Notes under the pieces: generated by a model
Told to the model about the DNA's origin: nothing
Seen by the model: the letters and a program-made list of their open reading frames with translations, nothing else
Databases searched by the model: none
From: Candidatus Omnitrophota bacterium
GTDB taxonomy: Bacteria > Omnitrophota > Gorgyraeia > Pluralincolimonadales > Pluralincolimonadaceae
NCBI GenBank assembly: GCA_020061685.1
Contig: JAGUXU010000180.1
Coordinates: forward strand, 1 to 5,718
Direction of reading: 5' to 3'
DNA: 5,718 nt
Translations under genes and position numbers: made by a program
In this document: positions 5,147 to 5,718 of the stretch, piece by piece
Position numbering within the stretch: position 1 is the stretch's first letter
How the letters are laid out: every line of letters starts with the position of its first letter

Positions 5147-5718
<572 letters not shown>

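Overview
The window is the chromosomal replication-origin neighbourhood of a bacterium. All genes read on the + strand: the 3' part of dnaA, an intergenic oriC of about 210 bp, dnaN (sliding clamp), a short DUF721/DciA-type gene, gyrB, and the 5' end of gyrA. The order dnaA-oriC-dnaN-(DUF721)-gyrB-gyrA is the widely conserved origin cluster, but recF, which usually sits between dnaN and gyrB, is absent. Only the DUF721 gene occupies that place.

Layout. 1-1048: DnaA AAA+ domain III and DNA-binding domain IV; domains I-II lie upstream of the window. 1049-1259: no gene, but three perfect and several degenerate DnaA boxes, then a DnaA box, a GC step, DnaA-trio-like triplets and a TATATA-rich tract, ending at the dnaN ribosome binding site. 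This closely resembles the unwinding module described at Bacillus subtilis oriC. 1260-2360: dnaN. 2366-2665: DUF721 protein. 2669-5119: gyrB of the long, Gram-negative-like type with an insert in its C-terminal half. 5147-5718: first 190 codons of gyrA. Spacers between dnaN, the DUF721 gene, gyrB and gyrA are 5, 3 and 27 nt, so these four genes are probably one transcript leading away from the origin.

How they work together: DnaA binds the boxes and melts the AT-rich element; the DUF721/DciA protein is a candidate helper for replicative helicase loading; DnaN is the polymerase III clamp; GyrB and GyrA form gyrase, which removes positive supercoils ahead of the forks.

Organism: local GC runs from about 35% to 65%. 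Isoleucine is mostly ATA (15 of 19 Ile codons counted in the DnaA AAA+ region) and AGG arginine codons are common. With the long GyrB and DciA instead of recF, this suggests an uncultivated Gram-negative-type lineage; Omnitrophota or another PVC-related phylum is a guess, not a demonstrated placement. I found no mobile element, CRISPR array, tRNA or rRNA and no evidence of a new multi-gene system. The more interesting points are the origin architecture, the recF/DciA arrangement, Val83 in GyrA, and unusual local composition or hairpins inside dnaN and gyrB.
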